Of a stretch of DNA of 44,332 nucleotides, positions 7,484 to 17,068 are shown piece after piece. Position numbers and translations under genes: made by a program. The stretch is from Mesorhizobium sp. (GTDB taxonomy: Bacteria > Pseudomonadota > Alphaproteobacteria > Rhizobiales > Rhizobiaceae), in contig NZ_JAEULZ010000017.1 in assembly GCF_016793485.1 (NCBI RefSeq), forward strand, positions 1 through 44,332, written 5' to 3'. Within the stretch, counting starts at the first letter, position 1. Every line of letters starts with the position of its first letter. The notes under the pieces are model-generated. The model was not told the origin of the DNA. It searched no databases and was given only the letters and a program-made list of their open reading frames with translations.

Positions 7484-8727
7484 GGCGTGGCTCCATAGGG
7501 TTCGAGCACGAGATCGCGGGTGACGATGACCCGGACGGGGAAGCCCGGACGGATGGTGAGCGTCGGGGCGATGTTGAGCTGGCGCTGGACGATCTGCCGG
7601 CCTGTCTGGCCGATGCTGTCGGAAGCACCATCGCGGATGGCGCTGAGCAAATCGCTTTCGTCGCTGGACGATCCCGTGTTGGCGCCGATGCTGAGCAGCG
7701 TCGAGAGCGCCGCCGCCTTAAACAGTTCCCCCCAATGATAATCGACGCCATCCTCCAGCCCCGCATAGCCCTCGGCGTCGGCACCCGGCTGGCGCTCCAG
7801 CACGATCGACCGTCCATTGGGCATGATGAGCCGGTTCCAGACCAGCAGCACCCGGCGCTGCCCCAAGCCGACGCCGTTGTCGTACTGGCCGATCAGCCGC
7901 GTGCCCTGCGGTAGGAGCAGGAGGAGGCCGGTCGGGCTGTCATAGACATTCTCCGTCACCTGAGCGGTGATCTGGCCGGGCAGATCGGAGCGAATGCCGG
8001 TGATCAGCGCCGCCGGAATGACCGCACCGGCCTGAAGCACGTTCGGCGATGCGGGCGCTGCGACGCGATCGGGCGCGACGGTGCGCCGGTCGGCCGCCTG
8101 GTTGAGGAAGGCGAGCTGGCGGTCCTGCGCCGAGGGCGTCGACGGCTGTGGTGCCAAGCCAAGGCTAGTCAGGTCCGGCACGGACGGCGTGGCATTGGCG
8201 GCCGTGGTGGCGGACGGCGCGGTAGTCCGCGTCTCGGTCGAAGCGAACAGCTTGCCGGTTCGCGCCGCTTCGATTTCCTGAAGCCGGCGCTGCTCTTCGG
8301 CGCTAAGACCCGGCGGAGTCGCGGCGGGTGTGCCAATGCCCGGCGTGGGCACGGGCTGGCCGCGGTTCTGCGCGTCGAGGATCGGGCGGCCGAGATCGCC
8401 GGGCAGCGCCGGACCGAGGACCGGCCCGGTATAGTCGCGCGGCAGACCATTGAGCCCATCGGCGGTCGCGCGGTTCTCGGTCGAATAGAGTTCGGCATTT
8501 CCGCCGCCGCCATCACGGGCCTGGAGCGCATAGATCAGCGCGCCGCCGATCCCGGTGCTGGCGACCAGGCCCAGGCCGATCAGCACCTTGCGCGACAGCC
8601 GGGTGACGCGCGGCGGCTCGGCGCGCAGGCGCATGGGCGCCACCGGCTCGCCGGTCAGCGGCTTCGCGTCATCGTCAGGTGTCTCGGGCACCGACCCTTT
8701 CGCCTTCTCGGAACCGGTGTCGCTCAT
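7480..8727 (-). CDS. trbI: conjugal transfer protein TrbI (VirB10-like)
   Basis: A 415-aa type IV secretion component that links inner and outer membranes. It has a short cytoplasmic N-terminus, one transmembrane helix (VLIGLGLVASTGIGGALIYAL), a proline-rich linker, and the C-terminal VirB10 beta-barrel domain. That domain includes VIPAALITGIRSDLPGQ, LLLPQGTRLIGQYDN and the final RPGFPVRVIVTRDLVLEP. The start MSDTGSEKAK is used because it overlaps the trbG stop (ATGA); an upstream in-frame extension has no protein character. Length is normal for the family. Confidence 0.93.
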   Translation of the reverse strand: MSDTGSEKAKGSVPETPDDDAKPLTGEPVAPMRLRAEPPRVTRLSRKVLIGLGLVASTGIGGALIYALQARDGGGGNAELYSTENRATADGLNGLPRDYTGPVLGPALPGDLGRPILDAQNRGQPVPTPGIGTPAATPPGLSAEEQRRLQEIEAARTGKLFASTETRTTAPSATTAANATPSVPDLTSLGLAPQPSTPSAQDRQLAFLNQAADRRTVAPDRVAAPASPNVLQAGAVIPAALITGIRSDLPGQITAQVTENVYDSPTGLLLLLPQGTRLIGQYDNGVGLGQRRVLLVWNRLIMPNGRSIVLERQPGADAEGYAGLEDGVDYHWGELFKAAALSTLLSIGANTGSSSDESDLLSAIRDGASDSIGQTGRQIVQRQLNIAPTLTIRPGFPVRVIVTRDLVLEPYGATP

Positions 8728-9749
8728 GATGCGGGCCTGCCATCGGTGCGGGTAATGCGGACACGCTTCTGGTTGTCGCCGTTGCCGAAGCGCAGTTCGG
8801 CGGCGGCGAACAGTCGGTCGACGATCATGTGTCGGCCGCGCACCCGGTAGTTCACCAGTTCGGAGGTGTTGCCCTCGGGACCGACGACGAACAGCGGCGG
8901 CATCTCGCCCTGTGCGATACCGCGCGGGAACTCGATGAACACCTGTCGCCCGTCGTCGAAGGCGCGCAACGGCCGCCACGGCGCGCGGTCGCCCTCGATC
9001 GCATAGCGGAAGTTGACGTTGGCGAGATCGACGCCGGAGGCGACCGGCTGCGCGGCCTCCGCCTGTTGGTTCTGCCGACGCAGGGCGATGAGCTGGTCCT
9101 GCGGATACTGCCAGGACACCGAGGCCATGTAGGTCCGCTCGGTGGAGCGCAGCTCCATGTGATAGGTGCGCAGGTTGGTGTTGATGACGAGGTTGGTCAT
9201 CAGCTCGGGCCTCGTTGGCTTGACCAGTATATGCACCTGTTGGGTCGCGCCGGAGCCGCTAAGCGTGTCGCCGATGATCCAGCGCACGGTGTCGCCGGCA
9301 GCGACCGGGCCGGAGCCGACGAGCGTTTCGCCCGGCTGGAGCGCGATGTCGGTGATCTGACCGACGGCGGTATAGACCTGATAGAGCGCGCCGCCGGTAT
9401 ATGGATAGACCTGCATGGCGTTGATGAAGCCGTCCCGCACCGGCTGGATGCGAGCGGCGGCGTTGGCCTGGTTGACACGGGCGGCGGGATCGGCCGGCTC
9501 CGGCGTCTGGCGCGAACGCTCCACCGGCTTCATCTGACCGGGCAGCGGCAAGGGACGCGGCAATTCGACGACGGTGACGGGCGATGGCGGATCGACCGTC
9601 TGCACGGCCGGGGCGGCATCGTCGTAGGCGATCTCAGGCGGCTTCTGCGTCGTGGCGCAGCCGGCGAGCGCCGACGTGCAAAGCACGAAAGCCGCGAATA
9701 CGGATGTACGGGAAGCCGGCTTCCCGGCTTGACGGAAAGACGGTCTCAT
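8724..9749 (-). CDS. trbG: conjugal transfer protein TrbG (VirB9-like)
   Basis: A 341-aa outer-membrane core component of the mating channel. It begins with a signal segment and a lipobox (TSALAGC), so it is probably a lipoprotein. VirB9 hallmarks are seen in order: VYTAVGQITDIALQPGE, an IIGDTLSGSG block, LVINTNLRTYHMELRS, and the C-terminal FIEFPRGI...PPLFVVGPEG. The final part (MIVDRLFAAAELRFG) is the TrbG/VirB9 beta strand that contacts VirB7 or VirB10 partners. The start overlaps the trbF stop and its stop overlaps trbI, both by ATGA. Confidence 0.93.
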   Translation of the reverse strand: MRPSFRQAGKPASRTSVFAAFVLCTSALAGCATTQKPPEIAYDDAAPAVQTVDPPSPVTVVELPRPLPLPGQMKPVERSRQTPEPADPAARVNQANAAARIQPVRDGFINAMQVYPYTGGALYQVYTAVGQITDIALQPGETLVGSGPVAAGDTVRWIIGDTLSGSGATQQVHILVKPTRPELMTNLVINTNLRTYHMELRSTERTYMASVSWQYPQDQLIALRRQNQQAEAAQPVASGVDLANVNFRYAIEGDRAPWRPLRAFDDGRQVFIEFPRGIAQGEMPPLFVVGPEGNTSELVNYRVRGRHMIVDRLFAAAELRFGNGDNQKRVRITRTDGRPAS

Positions 9750-10429
9750 TGACCCAGCTCCTTCGACCAGTTGATGGCGTTGACGTAGATTCCGAGCGGA
9801 TTGGCCCGGAGCTTTTCGGCGTCGCGAGGTGGCGCGACGGCGATGGTGAGGATGGCGGTCCAGCGCGAGGTCTCCGCGAGGCTGCCGTCCCGATAGCGAC
9901 GCTCGACCCAGGCGACGCGGAAGCTGTCCGGCGAAGCCCGGATCACGCTGGAGACATCGACCGCGATCTGCTGCTTGCCGACCTTGGTGAAAGGGTCGTT
10001 GACGCGGGCATAATCGTTCAGCGCCATCGCCCCGCGATCCGTCGTGAACTCATAGGCGCGCAGCCAGTTCTGGCGAACGATGATGGCATCGGCCGGGATC
10101 GAGCGGACCTGCTCGATGAAGCGCGCCAGATGCCAGGCGATCTGCGGATCGGTCGGGTGATAGTCGGCGACGGCCGGTGCGATGGCTTGCGCCTGGCCGA
10201 GCCGGTCGACCTGCACCACCCAAGGCACGATCGAGCCGTTGGCCGATTGCCAGACCAGCGCGCCCGACAGCCCCGCCGACAAGATCAGCGAGCCGAAGGC
10301 CATCAGCCGCCAATTCTTCGCCTGAACGCGGGCCGAGCCGATGCGGTCGTCCCAGACCTGGACGGCGCGTTGGTATGGGGTCTCGGGTTGCGGCGTCTTG
10401 CCGTAATGGGTGGAAGGTCGTTTGAACAT
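9746..10429 (-). CDS. trbF: conjugal transfer protein TrbF (VirB8-like)
   Basis: A 227-aa inner-membrane assembly factor. A cytoplasmic N-terminus (KTPQPETPYQRAVQVWDDRIG, the TrbF signature) leads into one transmembrane helix (LMAFGSLILSAGLSGALVW). A periplasmic NTF2-like VirB8 domain follows, with WVVQVDRLGQAQAI and VRQNWLRAYEFTTD. The family nucleates the channel by contacting VirB9 and VirB10 homologues. Its ATG shares one base with the trbL stop (TGATG), and its stop overlaps trbG. Confidence 0.92.
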   Translation of the reverse strand: MFKRPSTHYGKTPQPETPYQRAVQVWDDRIGSARVQAKNWRLMAFGSLILSAGLSGALVWQSANGSIVPWVVQVDRLGQAQAIAPAVADYHPTDPQIAWHLARFIEQVRSIPADAIIVRQNWLRAYEFTTDRGAMALNDYARVNDPFTKVGKQQIAVDVSSVIRASPDSFRVAWVERRYRDGSLAETSRWTAILTIAVAPPRDAEKLRANPLGIYVNAINWSKELGQ

Positions 10430-11745
10430 CAGCGGTCGCTTTCGGAGAGGTTGACGGAAGAGCCGCCGCCATGGCTGTCACCGGATTTGACGGCATGGGC
10501 GGCGGCCTGAATGCCGTGGGAAACCTGCTGGCCGCGCTTCATGCGCTTGGCCCAGGCGGGCGGGCCGCCAGCATTCGAGGCGGACGAAGAAGAGCCGGAC
10601 GGCGTGTCGGCGGCCTCACCCGATGCTGCGGATTCGGTCTCGCCACTCACGGATCGCTCGCCGGCCTGGAAGCTGTCCTTCACGGACGCTGCGGCGCGCT
10701 TGAACGGGCTGGCGAAGGCGGCCCCCGCCTTGGATGCGCCGGTGCTAGCGACGCCCGATGCGCCGCCCGCGCGATAGGCTGCGGTCGCGCCGCCTGCGAG
10801 GGTCGCCCCGCCTCGGGCGGCAGCGGCAGCGCCGCCGGCGAGAGCCACACCGCCGGACGCGACGGCGCCGATCGCAGCACCTCCGGCGGCGACCATGCCG
10901 CCTGCCGCCAGACCCGTGCCGATCGCCGCGCCCGCGCCGAGCTGCGGCCCGCCGGAGACGAGGCCGTTGGCGATGCCGGGACCGAAGATGCCGAGGCCCA
11001 GCAGCGACAGCGCGGCGAGCACGATCGCCATGGCGTCGTCGATCGTCGGCGCCGTGCCGCCGAATCCTGCGGTGAACTGGCTGAACAGGGTCGAGCCGAT
11101 ACCGATGATGACGGCGAGCACCAGCACCTTGATGCCGGACGAGATGACGTTGCCCAGCACCCGTTCAGCCATGAAGGCCGATTTGCCGAACAGGCCGAAG
11201 GGAATGAGCACGAAGCCGGCGAGCGTCGTCAGCTTGAACTCGATCAGGGTGACGAAGAGCTGGATGGCGAGGATGAAGAAGGCCAGCAGCACCAGCGCCC
11301 AGGCGAACAGCAGGCAGGCAATCTGGATGAAGTTCTCGAAGAACGAAATCCAGCCCATCAGGCCGGAGATGGATTCGAGCAGCGGTCGCCCGGCATCGAG
11401 GCCGACCTGCGCCACCTTGCCGGGGCGCAGCAGATCGGCGGTCGTGAAGCCGGTGCCGGACGCCTTCAGGCCGAGACCGGCGAAGCTCTCGAAGACGATG
11501 CGGGCGAGATTGTTCCAGTTGCCGATGATGTAGGCGAAGACCCCGACGAACAGCGTCTTCTTGATGAGGCGGCCGAGGATGTCGTCATCGCCGCCCATCG
11601 ACCAGAACAGCGCCGCCAGCGTCACATCGATGACGATCAGCGTCGTGGCGATGAAGGCGACCTCGCCTGACAACAGGCCGAAGCCGCTATCGATGTAGCG
11701 GGTGAAGACGGCCAGGAACTGGTCGATGACGCCGGTGCCACCCAT
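10429..11745 (-). CDS. trbL: conjugal transfer protein TrbL (VirB6-like)
   Basis: A 438-aa polytopic membrane protein. The N-terminal MGGTGVIDQFLAVFTRYIDSGFGLL is the TrbL start. It is followed by about six transmembrane helices, including LVLLAFFILAIQLFVTLIEFKLTTLAGFVLIPFGLFGKSAF. A long Ala/Gly-rich then Ser-rich C-terminal tail (from GGAAIGAVASGGVALAGG) is low-complexity and typical of the family. TrbL forms part of the inner-membrane pore through which the DNA passes. The high-GC tail generates long spurious antisense frames. Confidence 0.92.
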   Translation of the reverse strand: MGGTGVIDQFLAVFTRYIDSGFGLLSGEVAFIATTLIVIDVTLAALFWSMGGDDDILGRLIKKTLFVGVFAYIIGNWNNLARIVFESFAGLGLKASGTGFTTADLLRPGKVAQVGLDAGRPLLESISGLMGWISFFENFIQIACLLFAWALVLLAFFILAIQLFVTLIEFKLTTLAGFVLIPFGLFGKSAFMAERVLGNVISSGIKVLVLAVIIGIGSTLFSQFTAGFGGTAPTIDDAMAIVLAALSLLGLGIFGPGIANGLVSGGPQLGAGAAIGTGLAAGGMVAAGGAAIGAVASGGVALAGGAAAAARGGATLAGGATAAYRAGGASGVASTGASKAGAAFASPFKRAAASVKDSFQAGERSVSGETESAASGEAADTPSGSSSSASNAGGPPAWAKRMKRGQQVSHGIQAAAHAVKSGDSHGGGSSVNLSESDR

Positions 11746-11747
11746 CG

Positions 11748-12110
11748 TCAGCGCTCCCCGGCCATGCTTGGCTCTACCGGCGCGGTCTGTTTGGTGATGG
11801 GATCGTCATTCGGGGTTGCGGGCGACACGGCCTGCGGGGCTGTCGGCGGCTGTTTCCGATCGATACCGAGGAAGCGGTCGCGGCTCTCGGCCCAGACGCG
11901 CAGGCACTCGGCGTCACGCGCGCCGGCCTCCCCGAGGCGCTGGCACCGGCGCTGCCCCTCGCGCAGCGGATCGGGCGCGGACGGCGCGACCATCGGCGTG
12001 GCTGCGTTTGCCGGCGGCTCGTCCTGGCGGGTCATCTCGATCGCCGTGGCGGTCACGGCGATCGCGACGAAGATGACCGCGCCGAGGCGCGCGAGGGTCT
12101 TGCCGTCCAT
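11748..12110 (-). CDS. trbK: TrbK-type (trbK-alt) entry-exclusion/accessory protein
   Basis: A 120-aa protein with an N-terminal membrane helix (LGAVIFVAIAVTATAIEMT). A conserved middle follows: REGQRRCQRLGEAGARDAECLRVWAESRDRFLG, with two cysteines. This is the alternative TrbK family found between trbJ and trbL in ICEs of this type. By analogy with TrbK of IncP plasmids it may block redundant mating into cells already carrying the element, but that function is inferred from position and name only. It is spaced 15 bases from trbJ and 2 bases from trbL. Confidence 0.75.
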   Translation of the reverse strand: MDGKTLARLGAVIFVAIAVTATAIEMTRQDEPPANAATPMVAPSAPDPLREGQRRCQRLGEAGARDAECLRVWAESRDRFLGIDRKQPPTAPQAVSPATPNDDPITKQTAPVEPSMAGER

Positions 12111-12125
12111 GGCGCTATCCCCCGC

Positions 12126-12890
12126 TCAGTTGTTGCCGTTGTTGAACATCTGCGCGTTGCCGGGCTGGTAGCCCGTGCCTGGCGTCAGGAAGCGGCGGCG
12201 CTGTTCGCGGCCCTGCTCGGCGGCAGCCGCGCGTTCCGCCTCGGTCAGGGCCTGCGCCCTGCCGTTGGCGGCGACGACGGCGGTGAGATCGGCGAGTTGC
12301 TGGGCCTGGAGCGCGAGGAGCTGGTTGCCGGCCTGGGTGGCCTGGAGCGCGCCGGTCGCGGACTGGCTCGATCCGACCAGCGCCGACATCTGGGCGCGGT
12401 TGGTGTCGATATTGCCCACCACGCCGGCCTGCACCTTCATCGCGTCCTGCAAGCCGCCGACCGTGTTCTGCCAGCGCGAGCGGGCGTCGGAGACAAGCTG
12501 GCTGTCGGAGGCCGACATCGAGACGTTGCCGTATTTCTGCTGGAATAGCCGGTCGATCTGCTGGACGTCATAGGCGACATTCTGCGCCTGTTGCAGAAGC
12601 TGTTGGGTCCGTTGGACCGACTGCTGCAATTGCTGAAGCGAAGAATATGGCAGGCTGGTGAGGTTGCGGGCCTGATTGATCAGCGACTGGGCCTCGTTCT
12701 GAAGCGAGGTGATCTGGTTGGTGATCTGCTGGAGAGCGCGGGCCGCCTGAATGACGTTCTGCGCATAGTTCGACGGATCGAAGACGACCATGGCGTGGGC
12801 CGGCGTCGTGACCATGATTGACGACAGCGCGACGGGAGCAGCAAGCAAGGCGGCAGCGAAACGGCGGCCATAGGAGCGGCGCAACATCAT
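12126..12890 (-). CDS. trbJ: conjugal transfer protein TrbJ (VirB5-like)
   Basis: A 254-aa exported protein with a signal peptide (FAAALLAAPVALSSIMVTTPAHA). The mature form begins MVVFDPSNYAQNVIQAARALQQI, which is the TrbJ signature. It is rich in glutamine heptads (LQQLQQSVQRTQQLLQQAQN), so it is largely coiled coil. VirB5/TrbJ proteins sit at the pilus tip and help contact recipients. The start MMLRRSYG is chosen because it overlaps the trbE stop (ATGA). The longer upstream frame is only the shadow of trbE. Confidence 0.9.
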   Translation of the reverse strand: MMLRRSYGRRFAAALLAAPVALSSIMVTTPAHAMVVFDPSNYAQNVIQAARALQQITNQITSLQNEAQSLINQARNLTSLPYSSLQQLQQSVQRTQQLLQQAQNVAYDVQQIDRLFQQKYGNVSMSASDSQLVSDARSRWQNTVGGLQDAMKVQAGVVGNIDTNRAQMSALVGSSQSATGALQATQAGNQLLALQAQQLADLTAVVAANGRAQALTEAERAAAAEQGREQRRRFLTPGTGYQPGNAQMFNNGNN

Positions 12891-15325
12891 GACGGAATCT
12901 CCAGGTTGGTGAGGTCGGGGATGAGGTCTGCCGCCCAGGACAGGTCGCGATGGCGCAGCCAAGCGGCGAGGAAGCCGTCGCGGCCATGCTCGGCTACGAC
13001 CCGGGCGATGGTGGTCTGGTCGGTCTTCGACGAGGCGGCGCAGAGCGCCAGCGCCACGTCTGACAGGCCCAGCTCGAACAGCCGGTTGCCGCGCCGCGAC
13101 TGGCAGTAGTAGTCGCGCTTGGGCGTGGCCCGCGTGAGGATCTCGATCTGGCGGTCGTTGAGGCCGAAGCGGCGATAGATGGCGGTGATCTGCGGCTCGA
13201 TCGCCCGTTCGTTGGGGAGCAGAAGCCGGGTCTGGCAGCTCTCGATGATGGCGGGCGCGATTGAACTGCCGTCGATGTCCGACAGGCTTTGCGTGGCGAA
13301 GATGACGGACGCATTCTTCTTGCGCAGCGTCTTCAGCCATTCGCGGAGCTGGCCGGCGAACCCCTCATCGTCGAGCGCCAGCCAGCCTTCGTCGATGATG
13401 ATGAGCGTCGGCGATCCGTCGAGCCGGTCGCCGATGCGGTGGAACAGATAGGCCAACACAGCCGGCGCAGCATCGGTGCCGATCAGCCCTTCGGTCTCGA
13501 AGGCCTGAACGCTGGCGGAGCCGAGATATTCGGCCTCGGCGTCGAGCAGCCGGCCATGCGCGCCGCCGACGCAGTAAGGCCGGAGCGCCTGCTTGAGGTC
13601 GTTGGACTGGAGCAGGACCGCGAGGCCGGTGATGGTGCGCTCGCCGACCGGCGCGCTGGCGAGCGAGGTCAGCGCCGTCCAGATATATTCCTTCACCTCC
13701 GGGGTGATAGTGACGCCTTCGCGAATGAGGATCGCCACGATCCAGTCGGCCGCCCAGGCGCGCTCGGGCACGTCATGAATGCGGGCGAGCGGCTGAAGGC
13801 TGACGCTATCCTCTGCCCCGTCCGACAATCCGCCGCCGAGATCGTGCCAGTCGCCGCCCATGGCCAGGGCGGCGGCGCGGATCGAACCGCCGAAATCGAA
13901 GGCGAAGACCTGCGCGCCGACGTAGCGCCGAAACTGGAGCGCCATGAGGGCCAGCAGGACGGACTTGCCGGCGCCGGTCGGGCCGACGACGAGCGTATGC
14001 CCGACGTCGCCGACGTGAAGGGATAACCGGAACGGGGTCGAGCCTTCGGTCTTGCCGAAGAGCAGTGGGGGCGCTGCAAAATGCTCGTCCCGCACCTCGC
14101 CCGCCCACACCGCAGACAGCGGGATCATATGGGCGAGGTTCAAAGTCGAAAGCGGCGGCTGCCGGACATTGGCGTAGACGTGGCCGGGCAGACTGCCGAG
14201 CCAGGCGTCCGCCGCGTTGATGGTCTCGGCCATCGCCGTGAAGTCACGGCCCTGGATGACCTTCTCGACGAGACGCAGCTTCTCGTCGGCGAGGCGCGGA
14301 TCGTCGTCCCAGACGGTGACGGTCGCGGTCACATAGGCGAGACCGGCATAGTCCGCGCCGAGTTCCTGCAAGGCCATGTCGGCGTCGGCCGCCTTGTTGG
14401 CGGCGTCCGTATCCACGAGGGCCGAGGCCTCGTTGGTCATCACCTCCTTGAGGATCGCGGCGATCGACTTGCGCTTGGCGAACCATTGCCGCCGGATCTT
14501 GGTCAGCAGCTTCGTCGCATCGGTCTTGTCGAGCAGGATGGCGCGGGTGGACCAGCGATAGGGGAACGCCAGCCGGTTCAGCTCGTCGAGCAGGCCGGGC
14601 GTGGTCGCGGTCGGGAAGCCGACGATGGTCAGCACGCGCAGATGCGCAGATCCCAGGCGCGGCTCAAGCCCGCCGGTCAGCGGCTGATCGGCGATGAGCG
14701 CATCGAGATAGATCGCCGTCTCGGGCACGCGGACGCGGTGGCGATGCGTCGAAACGCAACTATGCAGGTAAGTCAGCGTCTCGGCGTCATCGAGCCAGAC
14801 GCATTCCGGCATGAAGCCTTCGACCAGTTGCAGCACGCGGTCGGTGCGATCGACGAAGCCGGTCAGCATCTCGCGCCCATCGACGCCGGCGCGCTCGCGG
14901 TCCTCGTACAGCCATGTCTCGGCCCGTGCCGCGTCCTCGGCTGGTGGCAGGTAGGTGAAGGTCAGGAAGTAGCTGGACTCGTAGTGCGATGCGGCTTCCT
15001 CGAAGTCGGCCTTGCGCTCGGCGTCGACCAGGGCCGATGCCGCATCGGGAAAGGTGCTGCCTGGATAGGACGCAGCCTCATGGCGTTGCGCTTCGACGAA
15101 GATCGCCCAGCCCGATCCGAGGCGGCGAAAGGCGTTGTTCAATCGCCCGGCGACGGCGACCAGTTCGGCGGGCACGGCGCTGTCGAGATCGGGGCCTTGG
15201 AAGCGCGCGGTGCGCTGGAAGCTACCATCCTTGTTGAGGACGATGCCGGAGCCGACCAGCGCTACCCAGGGCAGGAAGTCGGCGAGACGGGTCGCGGTGC
15301 GGCGATATTCTGCGAGGTTCATCAT
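12887..15325 (-). CDS. trbE: conjugal transfer ATPase TrbE (VirB4-like)
   Basis: An 812-aa cytoplasmic ATPase that powers pilus assembly and substrate transfer. The N-terminal half (MMNLAEYRRTATRLADFLPW...) is the CagE/TrbE domain. The C-terminal half is the AAA motor, with Walker A GPTGAGKS at about residues 448-455 and Walker B LIIIDEGWLAL further on. It also has the RKKNASVIFATQS sensor-like strand. The start MMNLAEY leaves a 14-base gap to trbD. Its stop overlaps the trbJ start. Length is normal for the family. Confidence 0.94.
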   Translation of the reverse strand: MMNLAEYRRTATRLADFLPWVALVGSGIVLNKDGSFQRTARFQGPDLDSAVPAELVAVAGRLNNAFRRLGSGWAIFVEAQRHEAASYPGSTFPDAASALVDAERKADFEEAASHYESSYFLTFTYLPPAEDAARAETWLYEDRERAGVDGREMLTGFVDRTDRVLQLVEGFMPECVWLDDAETLTYLHSCVSTHRHRVRVPETAIYLDALIADQPLTGGLEPRLGSAHLRVLTIVGFPTATTPGLLDELNRLAFPYRWSTRAILLDKTDATKLLTKIRRQWFAKRKSIAAILKEVMTNEASALVDTDAANKAADADMALQELGADYAGLAYVTATVTVWDDDPRLADEKLRLVEKVIQGRDFTAMAETINAADAWLGSLPGHVYANVRQPPLSTLNLAHMIPLSAVWAGEVRDEHFAAPPLLFGKTEGSTPFRLSLHVGDVGHTLVVGPTGAGKSVLLALMALQFRRYVGAQVFAFDFGGSIRAAALAMGGDWHDLGGGLSDGAEDSVSLQPLARIHDVPERAWAADWIVAILIREGVTITPEVKEYIWTALTSLASAPVGERTITGLAVLLQSNDLKQALRPYCVGGAHGRLLDAEAEYLGSASVQAFETEGLIGTDAAPAVLAYLFHRIGDRLDGSPTLIIIDEGWLALDDEGFAGQLREWLKTLRKKNASVIFATQSLSDIDGSSIAPAIIESCQTRLLLPNERAIEPQITAIYRRFGLNDRQIEILTRATPKRDYYCQSRRGNRLFELGLSDVALALCAASSKTDQTTIARVVAEHGRDGFLAAWLRHRDLSWAADLIPDLTNLEIPS

Positions 15326-15339
15326 GGTGCGCGCTCCCC

Positions 15340-15621
15340 TCAGACCGACAGGTGGCCGGGGATGCGCAGATGACGGCGCACCACATCGACGAACATCGGA
15401 TCGCGCTTCGCCGCCCAGACGGCGGCGAGATGGCCGATGGCCCAGATGACGAGGCCGACTAGCCAAAGGCGCAGGCCAAGACCCAGCGCCGCCGCCAGCG
15501 TGCCGTTGAGGATGGCGAGGCCACGCGGCGCGCCGCCGAGCAGGATATGCTCGGTCAACGCCCGGTGGACCGGCACGGCATAGCCCGGCACGTCTCCGGC
15601 ATGGTCGGCCATATCCGCCAT
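15340..15621 (-). CDS. trbD: conjugal transfer protein TrbD (VirB3-like)
   Basis: A 93-aa inner-membrane protein. It begins near MADMADHAGDVPGYAVPVHRAL, followed by the TrbD motif LTEHILLGGAPRGLAILNGT. Two adjacent transmembrane helices (AALGLGLRLWLVGLVIWAIGHLAAVWAA) come next, then the tail KRDPMFVDVVRRHLRIPGHL. VirB3/TrbD associates with the VirB4/TrbE ATPase. The ATG shares a base with the trbC stop (TGATG). Confidence 0.9.
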   Translation of the reverse strand: MADMADHAGDVPGYAVPVHRALTEHILLGGAPRGLAILNGTLAAALGLGLRLWLVGLVIWAIGHLAAVWAAKRDPMFVDVVRRHLRIPGHLSV

Positions 15622-15953
15622 CAGACGAGCGCCCCGCCGCCGAACGAGAAGAACGACAGGAAGAAGCTCGATGCGGCGAACGCGATCGACAGCCCGAAGA
15701 CGATCTGGATTAGGCGGCGGAAACCGCCCGAGGTATCGCCGAAGGCCAGCGCCAGACCGGTCGAGATGATGACGATCACCGCGATGATCTTGGCGACCGG
15801 ACCTTCGATCGACTGGAGGATGGATTGCAGCGGCGCTTCCCACGGCATCGACGAGCCGGAGGCATGGGCGGCGGGCGCCATCATCACTGTGATGACGGCG
15901 GCGGAGGCCATCAGCGCCAGGCGTTGGCGACCGAGACGGAGGGAAAAGATCAT
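15621..15953 (-). CDS. trbC: conjugal transfer pilin TrbC (VirB2-like)
   Basis: A 110-aa prepilin. A long signal segment (LALMASAAVITVMMAPAAHA) is followed by a short mature pilin with two hydrophobic helices. The first is IAVIVIISTGLALAFGDTSG and the second, after RRLIQIVFGL, is SIAFAASSFFLSFFSFGGG. Family members are processed and form the conjugative pilus; TrbC of IncP is cyclised by TraF, and a TraF homologue is present at 30925-31470. The start MIFSLRLG overlaps the trbB stop by ATGA. Confidence 0.9.
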   Translation of the reverse strand: MIFSLRLGRQRLALMASAAVITVMMAPAAHASGSSMPWEAPLQSILQSIEGPVAKIIAVIVIISTGLALAFGDTSGGFRRLIQIVFGLSIAFAASSFFLSFFSFGGGALV

Positions 15954-16960
15954 CGGATATCTCCTGTGAGGTTGAGGACGGGCTGGATGTCGCTGCCGTC
16001 GGTGACGGCTGGCACGACGCGGTAATCGCCGTCTGCGCCGAGGCCTTCGACGCAGGCGAGTTCGACAAGCCGGCGCTGCGCTCCGCGCCCGGCGAGCACG
16101 GCGACGAGATCGATGGTCTCGGCGATCAGCGCGCGCGGCACGGTGACGACGGCTTCCTGAATGAGCTGTTCGAGACGGCGGATCGCGCCGATGGCCGACC
16201 CGGCGTGGATGGTGCCGACCCCGCCGGGATGGCCGGTGCCCCAGGCCTTCAGCAGGTCGAGCGCCTCGGGGCCGCGCACCTCGCCGATCGGGATGCGATC
16301 GGGGCGCAGGCGAAGCGAGGAGCGGACGAGATCGGAGAGCGAGGCGACGCCATCCTTGGTGCGCATCGCGACGAGGTTGGGCGCGGCGCATTGCAACTCG
16401 CGCGTATCCTCGATCATGACGACGCGGTCAGTGGTGTTCGCCACCTCGGCCAGCAGCGCATTGGTCAGCGTCGTCTTGCCGGTGGACGTGCCGCCCGCGA
16501 CGAGAATGTTGGCGCGAGACGCGACGGCTGATCGAAGCGCCTTGGCCTGGCCGGCCGACATGATGCCGGCGGCGACGTAATCGCCCAGCGTGAAGACGGC
16601 GACGGCGGGCTTGCGGATGGCGAAGGCCGGCGCGGAAACGACGGGCGGCAGCAGACCCTCGAACCGTTCGCCGGTCTCGGGCAGTTCGGCGGAGACACGC
16701 GGTGCGCCTGCATGGACCTCGGCGCTGACATGGTGGGCGACCAGGCGCACGATGCGTTCGCCATCGGCCGGGGCGAGCCGCTCACCCGTATCGGACAGAC
16801 CTTCCGACAGCCGGTCGATCCACAGCCGCCCGTCCGGGTTCAGCATCACTTCGACGACGGCGGGGTCTTCCAGAAACCGGGCGATGGCAGGGCCGAGCGC
16901 GGTGCGCAGCATCCGCGCGCCCCGCGTCAAACTCTCCGAATCCTGGTGTGATGCCGCCAT
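15950..16960 (-). CDS. trbB: conjugal transfer ATPase TrbB (VirB11-like)
   Basis: A 336-aa hexameric traffic ATPase. Walker A is GGTSTGKT at residues 156-163. It is followed by the Asp box ([12 protein letters not shown]) and the Walker B-like [21 protein letters not shown], then the His box ([12 protein letters not shown]). It acts at the inner-membrane base of the channel with TrbE. It is the first gene of the trbBCDEJKLFGI run. About 170 bases separate it from the CopG-type gene, the largest gap in the operon and a likely internal promoter region. Confidence 0.94.
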   Translation of the reverse strand: MAASHQDSESLTRGARMLRTALGPAIARFLEDPAVVEVMLNPDGRLWIDRLSEGLSDTGERLAPADGERIVRLVAHHVSAEVHAGAPRVSAELPETGERFEGLLPPVVSAPAFAIRKPAVAVFTLGDYVAAGIMSAGQAKALRSAVASRANILVAGGTSTGKTTLTNALLAEVANTTDRVVMIEDTRELQCAAPNLVAMRTKDGVASLSDLVRSSLRLRPDRIPIGEVRGPEALDLLKAWGTGHPGGVGTIHAGSAIGAIRRLEQLIQEAVVTVPRALIAETIDLVAVLAGRGAQRRLVELACVEGLGADGDYRVVPAVTDGSDIQPVLNLTGDIR

Positions 16961-17068
16961 TCCATCCCCGATCTCGCCGGGGACGACACAGACGTTTCCC
17001 CAACGGGGATGATTAAAAGAGCCGGAAGTTTGGCTGATTCAACAAGTATCTAACAGCCGGCGGTCATA

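Noticed and set aside
10471-11670. 399-aa open frame antisense to trbL
   Set aside because: It is a GC-driven shadow: its residues are arginine, glycine, aspartate and glutamate repeats with no family pattern, while trbL on the other strand has clear helices and operon overlaps.
14081-15373. 430-aa open frame antisense to trbE
   Set aside because: Same reason; it mirrors third-position GC of trbE, and no start signal or domain is seen.
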